Shown here: positions 8,906-15,718 of the stretch, piece by piece | Layout of the letters: every line of letters starts with the position of its first letter | Numbering within the stretch: position 1 is the stretch's first letter | Assembly: GCA_021817825.1 (NCBI GenBank) | Contig: JAKAFS010000022.1 | Coordinates: 1-45,626 of the forward strand | Source: Deltaproteobacteria bacterium | Lineage (GTDB): Bacteria > Desulfobacterota > Syntrophia > Syntrophales > UBA5619 | Direction: 5' to 3' | Length of the DNA: 45,626 nucleotides | Position numbers and translations under genes: made by a program | Notes under the pieces: generated by a model | Told to the model about the DNA's origin: nothing | The model's database searches: none | The model's input: only the letters and a program-made list of their open reading frames with translations

Positions 8906-9883
8906 ATGGATCAGAATAGATGCGAGCATTGCGGCACGGAGATCCCGGATGGTGATGGGCCGGTGTGCATCGTCTGCAAAGGTTCATCGGGACGCACGAG
9001 ATTTGCCCGTCGCTGGTTTGGAATTGCCGGGATTCTTCTGCTTTCACTCGCGGCTGCCGGTCTGCTCGTCTGGCGGGCCCAGGCCGAGGGGTGGGACTTT
9101 TCCTGGACGGCCCTGACGGGAAAGCCGGTGGCAACGGTCAATGGGGAGGCGATCCCCCGGGCCGAGTTCCGTGAGCGCCTGCGGGTTACCAGAGGGATGG
9201 TCGAGAGGCAATACGGAAAGGGACTTTGGGGCGGCGAGGACGGCAAGGGACTGCTTGCGGAACTGGAGGCCGACGTTCTGGAGAAGATGATCCAGGATCG
9301 GCTGGTCAGGCAGGAAGCCAAGCGCCTGAACCTGTCGGTGAGCGATGAACAGGTGAAAGCGGCCATCAACGCGATCGGCCGGGAGGTGTACGGCAGCGAG
9401 GAGAGCTTTCAAGCCAGCCTCAAGGAAGAGGGGATCTCTCCCGGATATCTCTTCGGGCATATCCGCAGCCGGTTGCTTCGCCAGGAGGTGGAGAAGGCGA
9501 AGCTCGACGAGGCGGTGAACAGTGGTGCGCCCCTGGGCTTCTGGCTGGTCCGGGCCAGGCAGGAGGCCCAAATTTCTCTGAACGGAACTGTCGGTCCTTT
9601 CCCCGCACCCGCCCGTAACACGGCATCCTGCTGCGATCCCGGTGGGGCTGCAAGCTCAGGCGGTTGCGGCGGCAGTGGCTCGCCCGGCGGCGAGGTGGCG
9701 CCGGAGCTCAGGAACGAGGCGGCTGCGGCGGCTTTGGCCGCCTTTCGCAAGACCTACCCGGCGGGAAAGGCTCCGCAGGCACGGGTCACGGACTACGGAT
9801 GCCACATCCAGGTGGATATCGAAGAAGGGGGAAAGGTCCTCCGCTCCTACAGCTATCAGGACGGAGCGGTTTCCGAGATTTAA
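8906..9883 (+). CDS. Zinc-ribbon, membrane-anchored SurA N-domain-like protein
   Basis: A 325-residue single-pass membrane protein with an AAAGGAG ribosome site. Residues 1-30 hold a small cytoplasmic four-cysteine ribbon (C6, C9, C21, C24). One TM helix follows at about 37-56. The periplasmic part begins with the SurA/PpiC-type N-terminal chaperone fold: GKPVATVNGEAIPRAEF, then a helical stretch with MIQDRLVRQEAKRLNLSVSD. No parvulin isomerase domain is recognisable. A flexible Gly/Ser linker carries C242-C243 and C254, and the C-terminal 70 residues form a separate small domain ending SYSYQDGAVSEI. It is the first gene behind the sigma-54 promoter, directly before the DUF2318 gene. It may be a chaperone or assembly factor for that exported protein, with the linker cysteines able to bind metal or form disulfides. 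The function is unproven. Confidence 0.7.
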   Translation: MDQNRCEHCGTEIPDGDGPVCIVCKGSSGRTRFARRWFGIAGILLLSLAAAGLLVWRAQAEGWDFSWTALTGKPVATVNGEAIPRAEFRERLRVTRGMVERQYGKGLWGGEDGKGLLAELEADVLEKMIQDRLVRQEAKRLNLSVSDEQVKAAINAIGREVYGSEESFQASLKEEGISPGYLFGHIRSRLLRQEVEKAKLDEAVNSGAPLGFWLVRARQEAQISLNGTVGPFPAPARNTASCCDPGGAASSGGCGGSGSPGGEVAPELRNEAAAAALAAFRKTYPAGKAPQARVTDYGCHIQVDIEEGGKVLRSYSYQDGAVSEI

Positions 9884-9919
9884 CTGATCTTCCAGAAAGA
9901 AAGAATAGAAGGAGGTCCC

Positions 9920-10408
9920 ATGTTTCAAAACGACATTTTGGGCAGCAGGCAGGGCTTATCCAGGGCCAGGGGGCTTGTTTTCGCCGTCTGTCTTATCGGG
10001 GCGCTGGCCGGTCCGGCCCTGGCCGCCCCGCAGGCTCCGGGCGGTCAGACGGTCTCCTATCCGACCGACCAGTTCGACAACGGCAAGGCCCGTCATTACG
10101 AGTACAAGACAGCCGACGGCGTGACGATCCGGTATTTCATCATGAAGAGCACCGACGGCGTCATCCGGGCGGCCTTCGATGCCTGCGACGTCTGCTGGCG
10201 GGAAGGAAAGGGCTACGTCCAGAAGGACGACTTCATGGTTTGCCGCAATTGCGGGAGACGCTTCCTATCGACCAAGATCAATGTCATGACCGGCGGCTGC
10301 AATCCCGGCGCCTTGACGAGGAGCCTGGAGGGCGGCAAGGTGGTCATCAAGGTCGAACATCTCCTGGAAGGCAGGAAATACTTTGCCTTGGGCGGAGGCC
10401 GGTCATGA
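9920..10408 (+). CDS. DUF2318 (Fe-S-type) exported protein
   Basis: A 162-residue protein with a perfect AAGGAGGT site seven bases before the ATG. An N-terminal hydrophobic segment (LVFAVCLIGALAGPALAAP) is a signal peptide with an AxA cleavage site. The mature part has the DUF2318 signature: FFIMK-like RYFIMKSTDG, C89-D-V-C92, then C108-R-N-C111-G and a lone C127 in GGCNP. Family members are annotated as Fe-S-containing and accompany iron-uptake proteins (P19/Ftr1 in Campylobacter, FetMP-type loci in enterobacteria) together with MacB-like ABC genes. The same ABC pairing is seen here: the stop codon overlaps the start of the permease (ATGA), so they are translationally coupled. No P19 or Ftr1 gene is present in this window, and the locus is surrounded by copper genes, so the metal handled here is open. 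Confidence 0.82.
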   Translation: MFQNDILGSRQGLSRARGLVFAVCLIGALAGPALAAPQAPGGQTVSYPTDQFDNGKARHYEYKTADGVTIRYFIMKSTDGVIRAAFDACDVCWREGKGYVQKDDFMVCRNCGRRFLSTKINVMTGGCNPGALTRSLEGGKVVIKVEHLLEGRKYFALGGGRS

Positions 10409-11562
10409 CCCTGGGGGATATCGCAGTCAGCAACCTGCGGCGCCGGAAGGGAAAGGCCTTTTTCGTCCTGGCGGGTCTGCTCATCGGGGTTTCCACCGTG
10501 GTGGCCCTTCTCAGTCTCGTGTCGGCGATGAAAGAGGATATCAGCCACAAGCTGGAGATGTACGGGGCCAATATCCTGATCGTGCCGAAGACGGAGAACC
10601 TCTCCCTGACCTACGGGGGCCTGTCCCTCGGCGGGGTTTCCTTCGAGATGCAGGAGATCCGGGAAGAGGAACTGGAAAACATCAAAAAGATCGCGAATGC
10701 CAACAACGTGGCTGCCCTGGGTCCCATGGTCTTGGGGCCGGTCACGGTGGCGGGCCGGCGCCTGCTCATGGCCGGAGTGGACTTTCAGGCCTTCCGGATT
10801 CTGCGTCCCTGGTGGACCATCAACGGGCAGGAACCGGATGAAGAGGGGGCGGTTCTGGGTTCGGAGGCGGCCCGCCTGCTGGGGCTCGCCGCGGGCGATG
10901 GCCTGAAAGTCAACGGCAGGGAAATCCCGGTGACCGGGGTACTGGAGTCCACGGGATCACAGGATGACGGCCTCATTTTCGCACCGCTCGCCATGACCCA
11001 GGAACTGCTCGGCAAAAAGGGCCGGATCTCCATGGCGGAAGTCGCCGCCCTCTGCTCCGGCTGCCCGATCCCGGAGATGGTCAAGCAGATCTCCGAGGTG
11101 CTGCCCGGGGCCAATGTGATGGCCATCCAGCAGGTCGTGAAGGGGCGCATGGAAACGCTCAACCAGTTCGAAAAATTCTCCTATGGCGTCTCGGCCCTGG
11201 TCCTGCTCGTGGGGAGCCTGATGGTCCTTACGACGATGATGGGCAGCGTCCGGGAGCGGACGGTCGAAATCGGCATCTTCAGCGCCATGGGTTTCCGGGG
11301 GAGGCACGTGATCCGGATCATCCTCATGGAGGCGGCCATCATCTCGGGTCTGGCGGGCCTCCTCGGATACGGGATCGGCTTTGGGGCGACCAAACTGCTG
11401 ATTCCCTTTTTCACCGAAGGTCACGGGGCGCATGTCCCCTTCGATCCGCTGATGGCCGCCGGGGCGCTGCTGCTCTCCCTGTTCGTCGGTCTTCTGGCCA
11501 GCAGCTACCCGGCCCTGGCGGCGTCGCGGCTGGATCCGAACGAGGCCCTGCGGGCACTATAG
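10405..11562 (+). CDS. MacB/FtsX-type ABC transporter permease
   Basis: A 385-residue permease of the type VII (MacB/LolE) superfamily. The reading frame is open far upstream, but the ATG at 10405, overlapping the DUF2318 stop, fits the family length and begins with the typical amphipathic start MTLGDIAVSNLRRRKGK. Topology is one TM near residues 17-38, a long periplasmic domain, then three TM helices in the last 130 residues (FSYGVSALVLLVGSLMVL; IILMEAAIISGLAGLLGYGIG; MAAGALLLSLFVGLLAS), ending LDPNEALRAL as usual for the family. The periplasmic domain contains a C217-S-G-C220 pair, unusual for MacB and possibly redox- or metal-active. Transporters of this type usually work as mechanotransmitters on periplasmic substrates and not as channels. 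The cognate ATPase starts ten bases downstream. Campylobacter P19 loci have two such permeases; here there is one. Confidence 0.87.
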   Translation: MTLGDIAVSNLRRRKGKAFFVLAGLLIGVSTVVALLSLVSAMKEDISHKLEMYGANILIVPKTENLSLTYGGLSLGGVSFEMQEIREEELENIKKIANANNVAALGPMVLGPVTVAGRRLLMAGVDFQAFRILRPWWTINGQEPDEEGAVLGSEAARLLGLAAGDGLKVNGREIPVTGVLESTGSQDDGLIFAPLAMTQELLGKKGRISMAEVAALCSGCPIPEMVKQISEVLPGANVMAIQQVVKGRMETLNQFEKFSYGVSALVLLVGSLMVLTTMMGSVRERTVEIGIFSAMGFRGRHVIRIILMEAAIISGLAGLLGYGIGFGATKLLIPFFTEGHGAHVPFDPLMAAGALLLSLFVGLLASSYPALAASRLDPNEALRAL

Positions 11563-11571
11563 GAGACAAGG

Positions 11572-12237
11572 ATGAAACGGATAAAGGCAGAAGGAATTTC
11601 CAAGCAATACGGGAAAGGGGAGTCCGCCGTAACGGCCCTCCGGGAGGTCAGCTTTGCGATCGACGCCGGAGAGTTCGTGGCCGTCATGGGGGAATCGGGG
11701 TCGGGAAAATCGACGCTCCTTTCCATCGTGGGGACGCTGAACAGCCCGACATCGGGAAAGCTCACGGTGGACGGCACCGACATCTATGCCCTCGGAAAGG
11801 ATGCCCGGGCCGACTTCCGGCGGGAATCGATCGGCTTCGTCTTTCAGAACTTCAACCTCATTCCCTATCTGACGCTCGCGGAAAACGTGATGCTGCCGCT
11901 GGCGATCGTCAAGGCAAGCAGGGCGAAGAAGAAAGAGATGGCCCTGGCGGCCCTGGAGCGGGTCGGCCTCTCGCAGAAGGGCGGAAGGCTTCCCAGCCAG
12001 ATTTCCGGGGGTGAACAGGAACGGGTGGCCATCGCCCGGGCCATCGTGGGCCGGCCGCCGATCATCCTGGCCGACGAGCCGACGGGCAATCTCGACTCCC
12101 GGACGGGCAAGGAGATCATGGGGCTGATCGGCGCCCTGAACGACGAGGGAATGACCATCGTCATGGTGACCCATAATGCGGAGTATGCCGAGCATGCCCG
12201 CCGGGTGCTCCGGGTGGCCGACGGCGTTCTTGCCTAG
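11572..12237 (+). CDS. ABC transporter ATP-binding protein (MacB/LolD type)
   Basis: A 221-residue ATPase subunit, partner of the permease just upstream. Motifs are complete: Walker A GESGSGKST, Q-loop FQNFNLIPYLT, signature ISGGEQERVAIARAI (GGEQ in place of the usual GGQQ), Walker B IILADEPTGNLD and the H-loop TH in MVTHNAEYA. The length and the PYLTLAENVMLPL segment are typical of LolD/MacB-type ATPases, which drive conformational work on periplasmic substrates. It has an AGGAGA ribosome site and forms one operon with the SurA-like, DUF2318 and permease genes. The CueP gene follows after 85 bases without an evident terminator. The substrate is unknown; context suggests metal or metalloprotein handling in the periplasm. 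Confidence 0.9.
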   Translation: MKRIKAEGISKQYGKGESAVTALREVSFAIDAGEFVAVMGESGSGKSTLLSIVGTLNSPTSGKLTVDGTDIYALGKDARADFRRESIGFVFQNFNLIPYLTLAENVMLPLAIVKASRAKKKEMALAALERVGLSQKGGRLPSQISGGEQERVAIARAIVGRPPIILADEPTGNLDSRTGKEIMGLIGALNDEGMTIVMVTHNAEYAEHARRVLRVADGVLA

Positions 12238-12322
12238 CCGCATGGTACGGGGCGAGAAGGGAGAACCCCTCGGGCTTATCCCGGATAGGAAAGGGAACCT
12301 CGGAAAGGAGGAACCGAAGAAG

Positions 12323-12868
12323 ATGAAGTCGCTGTTGATGGCGTCGATTGTCGCGGCCATGCTCATTTCGGCCGGCTCCGTGCAGGCCCTCCCGCAGGAA
12401 GGGAAGGCCGGGGAAGCGGACCTGGAAGGCGTTGGCGCCATTCAGGCCGTGGCCATGGCCAACGAGTGGCGCTGGTCCCAAAAAGGAATGAAGAATGTGG
12501 TGACGCCCCAGGATGTGATCTTCCAGTTTTCCGACGGGAAGGTCCGAAACGTCCCGCTCCCCAAAGAGAAGATGCTGGTCGCAATCGCCCCCTACATCAA
12601 GGAAACCCATCCCTGTGCGACCCATACCTTTTCCTCCTGCCAGGGGGAGATGGCCGGGCAGACCTTCCGGGTGAAAGGGATCGATCCGGAGGGGAACGTG
12701 CTGGCCGACCAGGACGTCACTACCCTGAAGAACGGTTTTTTCGAACTCTGGCTGCCCAGGGAGCGGAAGATTGTACTGAATGTCACGCAGGGGGCGCTGG
12801 CGGCCGAAGGCGAGATCGAGACTTTCGGGAGCAGCAAGACCTGTGTCACCACGCTACAGTTGCGGTAA
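12323..12868 (+). CDS. cueP: CueP-family periplasmic copper-binding protein
   Basis: A 181-residue exported protein. The ATG at 12323 follows an AAGGAGG site; earlier in-frame starts lack one. A signal peptide (MKSLLMASIVAAMLISAGSV, cleaved near VQA) leads a mature domain with the CueP signature THPC-AxH-…-SSCQGE and the terminal KTCVTTLQL. The cysteines are C98, C106 and C174, spaced 8 and 68 residues apart. This equals the spacing of the three conserved cysteines that I recall for Salmonella CueP (96, 104, 172). CueP in Salmonella is a major periplasmic copper store that helps resist copper and supplies SodCII. Here it sits between the DUF2318/ABC genes and the Cus genes, which ties the preceding sigma-54 operon to copper. 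Family identity rests on this motif set and is strong. Confidence 0.88.
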   Translation: MKSLLMASIVAAMLISAGSVQALPQEGKAGEADLEGVGAIQAVAMANEWRWSQKGMKNVVTPQDVIFQFSDGKVRNVPLPKEKMLVAIAPYIKETHPCATHTFSSCQGEMAGQTFRVKGIDPEGNVLADQDVTTLKNGFFELWLPRERKIVLNVTQGALAAEGEIETFGSSKTCVTTLQLR

Positions 12869-12878
12869 AGAGAGCGGG

Positions 12879-12923
12879 GCCCGGGGCAGCGCCCCGGGGC
12901 TGAGCGAAGAGGCGCTGCCGGGC
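12879..12923 (+). other. Alternative GC-rich hairpins between cueP and the next gene
   Basis: Two mutually exclusive stems can form. One is a tight hairpin at 12880-12898 (CCCGGGGC, loop AGC, GCCCCGGG). The other pairs 12885-12893 (GGCAGCGCC) with 12911-12919 (GGCGCTGCC), extended by GCCC/GGGC. No T-run follows, so this is not a classical terminator. It could attenuate or stabilise the mRNA between cueP and the downstream gene. Confidence 0.4.
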
Positions 12924-12972
12924 CCGGCATGGTTTGAACAACGCCTGCAAGAACAGGAAAGGGTTGAGGACA

Positions 12973-13494
12973 ATGGCAGTGAAGAAATGGTTTGTGGTTT
13001 TCGGTGTTCTGTTTGTTTTCGGCATCGGTGAGGCCCTGGCGCAGCATGGGCACGATCATGGCGCCGCTGCAGCGGCGCCGGCCGGGAATGCGGGGATGAT
13101 GATGCCGCATCAGATGCCCCTGACGGCCGTTCGGTCTTTGCAGAGCGCGACGGTCGATGGTTTGAAAATCTCAGTGGACATCATGGGGATGGGGATGCAC
13201 GCGCACATGCAAGAAATGAAGGGGACGCCCCTGCCCGCCACCTTTGACCGGTCGAAGGGTCAGGCGATCATGGTGACGATCGAAGCGGCGGACACCAAGA
13301 AAGTCGTCAAAGACGCCGAAGTCACCGTGACGGTGATCGGCCCGAAAGGCGAGACCACGACCGGGAAAGCCCCCTGGTACGGCGACCACTACGGAGCGAG
13401 CTTCGGTTCCGATGAGGACGGGACCTACCGGATAGTGGTCGCGGCCGTGAGCAATGGGGTCAAGAGAGAGGCGGAATTCAAACATATCGAATGA
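12973..13494 (+). CDS. His/Met-rich periplasmic protein, unknown family
   Basis: A 173-residue exported protein; the ATG at 12973 has TTGAGGA before it. The signal peptide (WFVVFGVLFVFGIGEALA) is followed directly by the histidine cluster QHGHDHG, an Ala/Pro linker, and a methionine/histidine stretch (GMMMPHQMPL). Further along come MGMGMHAHMQ and a beta-rich domain (AEVTVTVIGPKGETTTGKAPWYGDHYGASF) resembling FixH/YtkA-type immunoglobulin-like folds. The many exposed His and Met side chains suit Cu(I)/Cu(II) or Ag(I) binding in the periplasm. It lies after cueP and before the cus genes. I do not recognise a named family. A copper chaperone role comparable to CopC, CusF or PcoE is inference from composition and context. 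Confidence 0.72.
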   Translation: MAVKKWFVVFGVLFVFGIGEALAQHGHDHGAAAAAPAGNAGMMMPHQMPLTAVRSLQSATVDGLKISVDIMGMGMHAHMQEMKGTPLPATFDRSKGQAIMVTIEAADTKKVVKDAEVTVTVIGPKGETTTGKAPWYGDHYGASFGSDEDGTYRIVVAAVSNGVKREAEFKHIE

Positions 13495-13572
13495 GCTCGC
13501 TGATTGGTTTGGAGGGAGGATCACCGCCTTCAGTCACATTTTTTATGATTCAATTCGTGAGGTTGCGACAGG

Positions 13573-13601
13573 TTGACTTTCTGATGGACGAACCATATCT
13601 T
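13573..13601 (+). promoter_or_regulatory. Sigma-70-type promoter for the cus operon
   Basis: TTGACT (13573-13578) and TATCTT (13596-13601) are separated by exactly 17 bases, within an AT-richer 166-base gap. This marks a separate transcription start for the YtkA-SHOCT-CusCBA genes, distinct from the sigma-54 promoter at 8853. No clear CueR/CusR box was recognised. Confidence 0.6.
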
Positions 13602-13660
13602 AATGTAAGTGAAGGTATCGGAAAGAGATCTGAACAGACATTAAGAAGGAGGATGGAAAG

Positions 13661-14053
13661 ATGAAAAGACATGCGTGGATGGTGGTATTGCTGGCACTCT
13701 TCGTGGCGGGAACGGCGTTTGCCAAGGAGAGCGTTGTCCAGAAAAAAGCGGGGGATTATTCCGTGGAGATCAAGATGGAAAAGGATCCACCGGTGGTCGG
13801 GACGAACCGGTTCGAGATCGCCGTGACGGACAAGGATGGCAAGGCCGTCGCGGATGCCAAGGTGCAGGTGGTCGCCTCGATGCCGGCGATGCCCGGGATG
13901 CCGGCCATGGAAAATAAGGCGGACGCCAAACTCGACGGCGGCAAGTACAAGGGAAAGGTCGAGATTTCCATGGGCGGCTCCTGGAACATGTCCGTCCGGA
14001 TCACGAAGGATGGCAAGACGGCGACGGCCAAGTGGACCGTCGACGCCCGATAG
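13661..14053 (+). CDS. YtkA/FixH-like periplasmic protein with Mets motif
   Basis: A 130-residue exported protein with an AAGGAGG ribosome site. The signal peptide (MVVLLALFVAGTAFA) is followed by a single beta-sandwich domain of the YtkA/FixH type (VVGTNRFEIAVTDKDGKAV … GGSWNMSVRITKDGKTATAKW). In the loop between strands lie four methionines at every third residue, M74, M77, M80 and M83 (MPAMPGMPAM). Such M-x-x-M spacing is a recognised Cu(I)/Ag(I) ligand pattern. YtkA-like domains often occur beside or fused to CusB-type adaptors. It is the first gene behind the sigma-70 promoter and leads into cusCBA. No CusF gene is present in the window, so this protein could take the place of CusF in delivering periplasmic copper to the pump; that is inference. 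Confidence 0.78.
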   Translation: MKRHAWMVVLLALFVAGTAFAKESVVQKKAGDYSVEIKMEKDPPVVGTNRFEIAVTDKDGKAVADAKVQVVASMPAMPGMPAMENKADAKLDGGKYKGKVEISMGGSWNMSVRITKDGKTATAKWTVDAR

Positions 14054-14085
14054 TGCACCTCGGAGTGAGGAAAAGGAGATTCGCG

Positions 14086-14415
14086 ATGCAACGCGTGACG
14101 AGATGGCTGCTGGGGGCCCTGGCGGTGGGCATGGTGTTTCTGCTGTCCGCCTGCGGTCGCCACGGATGCCTGGCAGGCGGCTGGGAAGGGGGTTGGGGAC
14201 CCATGATGTTCCCCTCGGGAGGGATGTTTATGGGAATGACCCTGATCGTCATTTTGGTCGTGGTGGTCATTTGGTGGCTTATCAAGGGCAGCGGCGCCAG
14301 GGATAGAGGTGTTCCGTCCAAGGAGACGCCCGGCGAGATCCTCAAACGGCGCTATGCTGCGGGGGAGATCACCAAGGAGCAGTTCGAAACGATGAAGCGG
14401 GACCTGGAAAGCTGA
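14086..14415 (+). CDS. Small SHOCT-domain lipoprotein
   Basis: A 109-residue protein; the ATG at 14086 follows AAAAGGAG. The N-terminus has a lipoprotein signal with lipobox LSAC, then a Gly/Trp/Met-rich stretch (GGWEGGWGPMMFPSGGMFMG), one strong TM helix (TLIVILVVVVIWWLIKG), and a C-terminal SHOCT motif (PGEILKRRYAAGEITKEQF). SHOCT segments are short helical motifs found at the ends of many small bacterial membrane proteins and probably mediate oligomerisation. Similar short proteins often sit next to heavy-metal efflux genes. It is 32 bases after the YtkA-like gene and nine bases before cusC, so it belongs to the operon. No specific function is known. Whether the cysteine is lipidated or the first segment is simply a TM helix is uncertain. 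Confidence 0.75.
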   Translation: MQRVTRWLLGALAVGMVFLLSACGRHGCLAGGWEGGWGPMMFPSGGMFMGMTLIVILVVVVIWWLIKGSGARDRGVPSKETPGEILKRRYAAGEITKEQFETMKRDLES

Positions 14416-14424
14416 GGTGAGGAC

Positions 14425-15705
14425 ATGAGGACGATCAGCCAATGGCCAGCAAGGTGGGCGCTGACCGCAGCGCTCTTTGCGGCCCTTTTGGTGCCGGCTG
14501 CCCCGGTTTTTGCGGCGGAAACACTGGCGCTCGAACCCTTGATCGCCGAGGCGCTGGCCAACAACCGGGAACTCCGGGCCGCCGAATCCCGGATCGCGGC
14601 GGCGGATTTCCGGATCACCCAGGCCTGGGGGTTCCCCGATCCCGTCGTGAGCATCGGTTATCAGAACGAGGGGCTGACCCGGTACAACTATGGTGAGTCG
14701 CCGGATGCCCAGTGGATGTATTCGGTGACCCAGGCCTTTCCTTTCTTCGGGAAACGAGAACTAAAGCAGGGAATGGCCAAGGCCGACGCCGAGGGGGCCA
14801 GGGCGGCCCATGAGGCCTTGCAGCTTCGGGTGGTCAGCCGGGTCAAGGAGCTCTATTACGATCTGGCCCTGATCCATCGGAACCTGGATCTGGTTGGGGA
14901 GCGGACCGCCCTCTTCGCGCGGATCGAGGAGGCGGCGCTCTCCCGCTATGCCTCGGGGACGGCGCCGCAAGCCGACGCCGTCATGGCGCAGACGGAAAAG
15001 TACATGCTCCGCGAGCGGGAGGCCATGCTCAGGCAGAAGATTCAGTCGCTGGAAGCCATGCTCAGCCTCACCCTGGGCCGGGAGACGCCGGCCGCCTTCT
15101 CCCGGCCGGAGCCAGTCCCCTTTGCACCCTACCTTCCCGACGAGAGGGAACTGGACCGGCGCGCCTATGCCTTCTCTCCGGAGATCAAGAACCGGGAGAG
15201 GATGATCGCCGCGGCCGAGGCCAAGGTGGACATGCTCAAGCGGGAATACTATCCCGATTTCATGCTCAAGGGCAGCCTCGCGCAGCGTCCCGGCGAGTAT
15301 CGCAACATGTGGGGAATCGAGACCGCCGTCAATATCCCCATCTTCTACAAGACGAAACAGGAGCCGGCGGTCCGGGAGGCCCAGGCCGGACTGGAAGGGG
15401 CGAAGCACGAAATGGAGGCCCTAAAACTGATGACCGCCTCCGGCATCCGGGACAATCTGGCGATGTTGAGGGCGGCAGAAAATCTGATGGAGTTGTATCG
15501 CAATGCCCTGATTCCCAAGGCAGCGCAGGATTTCTCTCTCGCCCTTGCAGGCTATGGAACGGGGAAGAACGATGTCCTGACGGTCATCACCCGTTTGAAA
15601 TCCTATCTGGATTACGAACTCCTTTACCAGGGGCAGCTCACGGAGCGGGCCAAGGCCGTGGCCAGGATCGAAGCGCTGACGGAACCGGCCCTGCCGGGAA
15701 AATGA
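14425..15705 (+). CDS. cusC: TolC-family outer-membrane efflux protein (CusC-like)
   Basis: A 426-residue outer-membrane channel subunit with a GGTGAGGA ribosome site. A signal peptide ends near VFAAE. Two outer membrane efflux protein repeats follow, beginning LIAEALANNRELRAAESRIAAA and, in the second half, RAYAFSPEIKNRERMIAAAEAKVDMLKREY, with the beta-barrel segments YPDFMLKGSLAQRPGEY. These are typical of channels in CusC/CzcC-type metal efflux systems, slightly shorter than E. coli CusC. No lipobox is visible, so it may not be lipidated as CusC is. It forms the outer-membrane exit of a tripartite pump with the adaptor (13 bases downstream) and the RND protein at 17371. The partnership follows from gene order; the symbol is by analogy. 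Confidence 0.87.
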   Translation: MRTISQWPARWALTAALFAALLVPAAPVFAAETLALEPLIAEALANNRELRAAESRIAAADFRITQAWGFPDPVVSIGYQNEGLTRYNYGESPDAQWMYSVTQAFPFFGKRELKQGMAKADAEGARAAHEALQLRVVSRVKELYYDLALIHRNLDLVGERTALFARIEEAALSRYASGTAPQADAVMAQTEKYMLREREAMLRQKIQSLEAMLSLTLGRETPAAFSRPEPVPFAPYLPDERELDRRAYAFSPEIKNRERMIAAAEAKVDMLKREYYPDFMLKGSLAQRPGEYRNMWGIETAVNIPIFYKTKQEPAVREAQAGLEGAKHEMEALKLMTASGIRDNLAMLRAAENLMELYRNALIPKAAQDFSLALAGYGTGKNDVLTVITRLKSYLDYELLYQGQLTERAKAVARIEALTEPALPGK

Positions 15706-15718
15706 TGGGGAAACGACT

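Noticed and set aside
9664..10404. In-frame extension upstream of the ABC permease
   Set aside because: The translation is Arg/Gly-rich and overlaps the SurA-like and DUF2318 genes; the ATG at 10405 overlapping the DUF2318 stop gives the normal family start.
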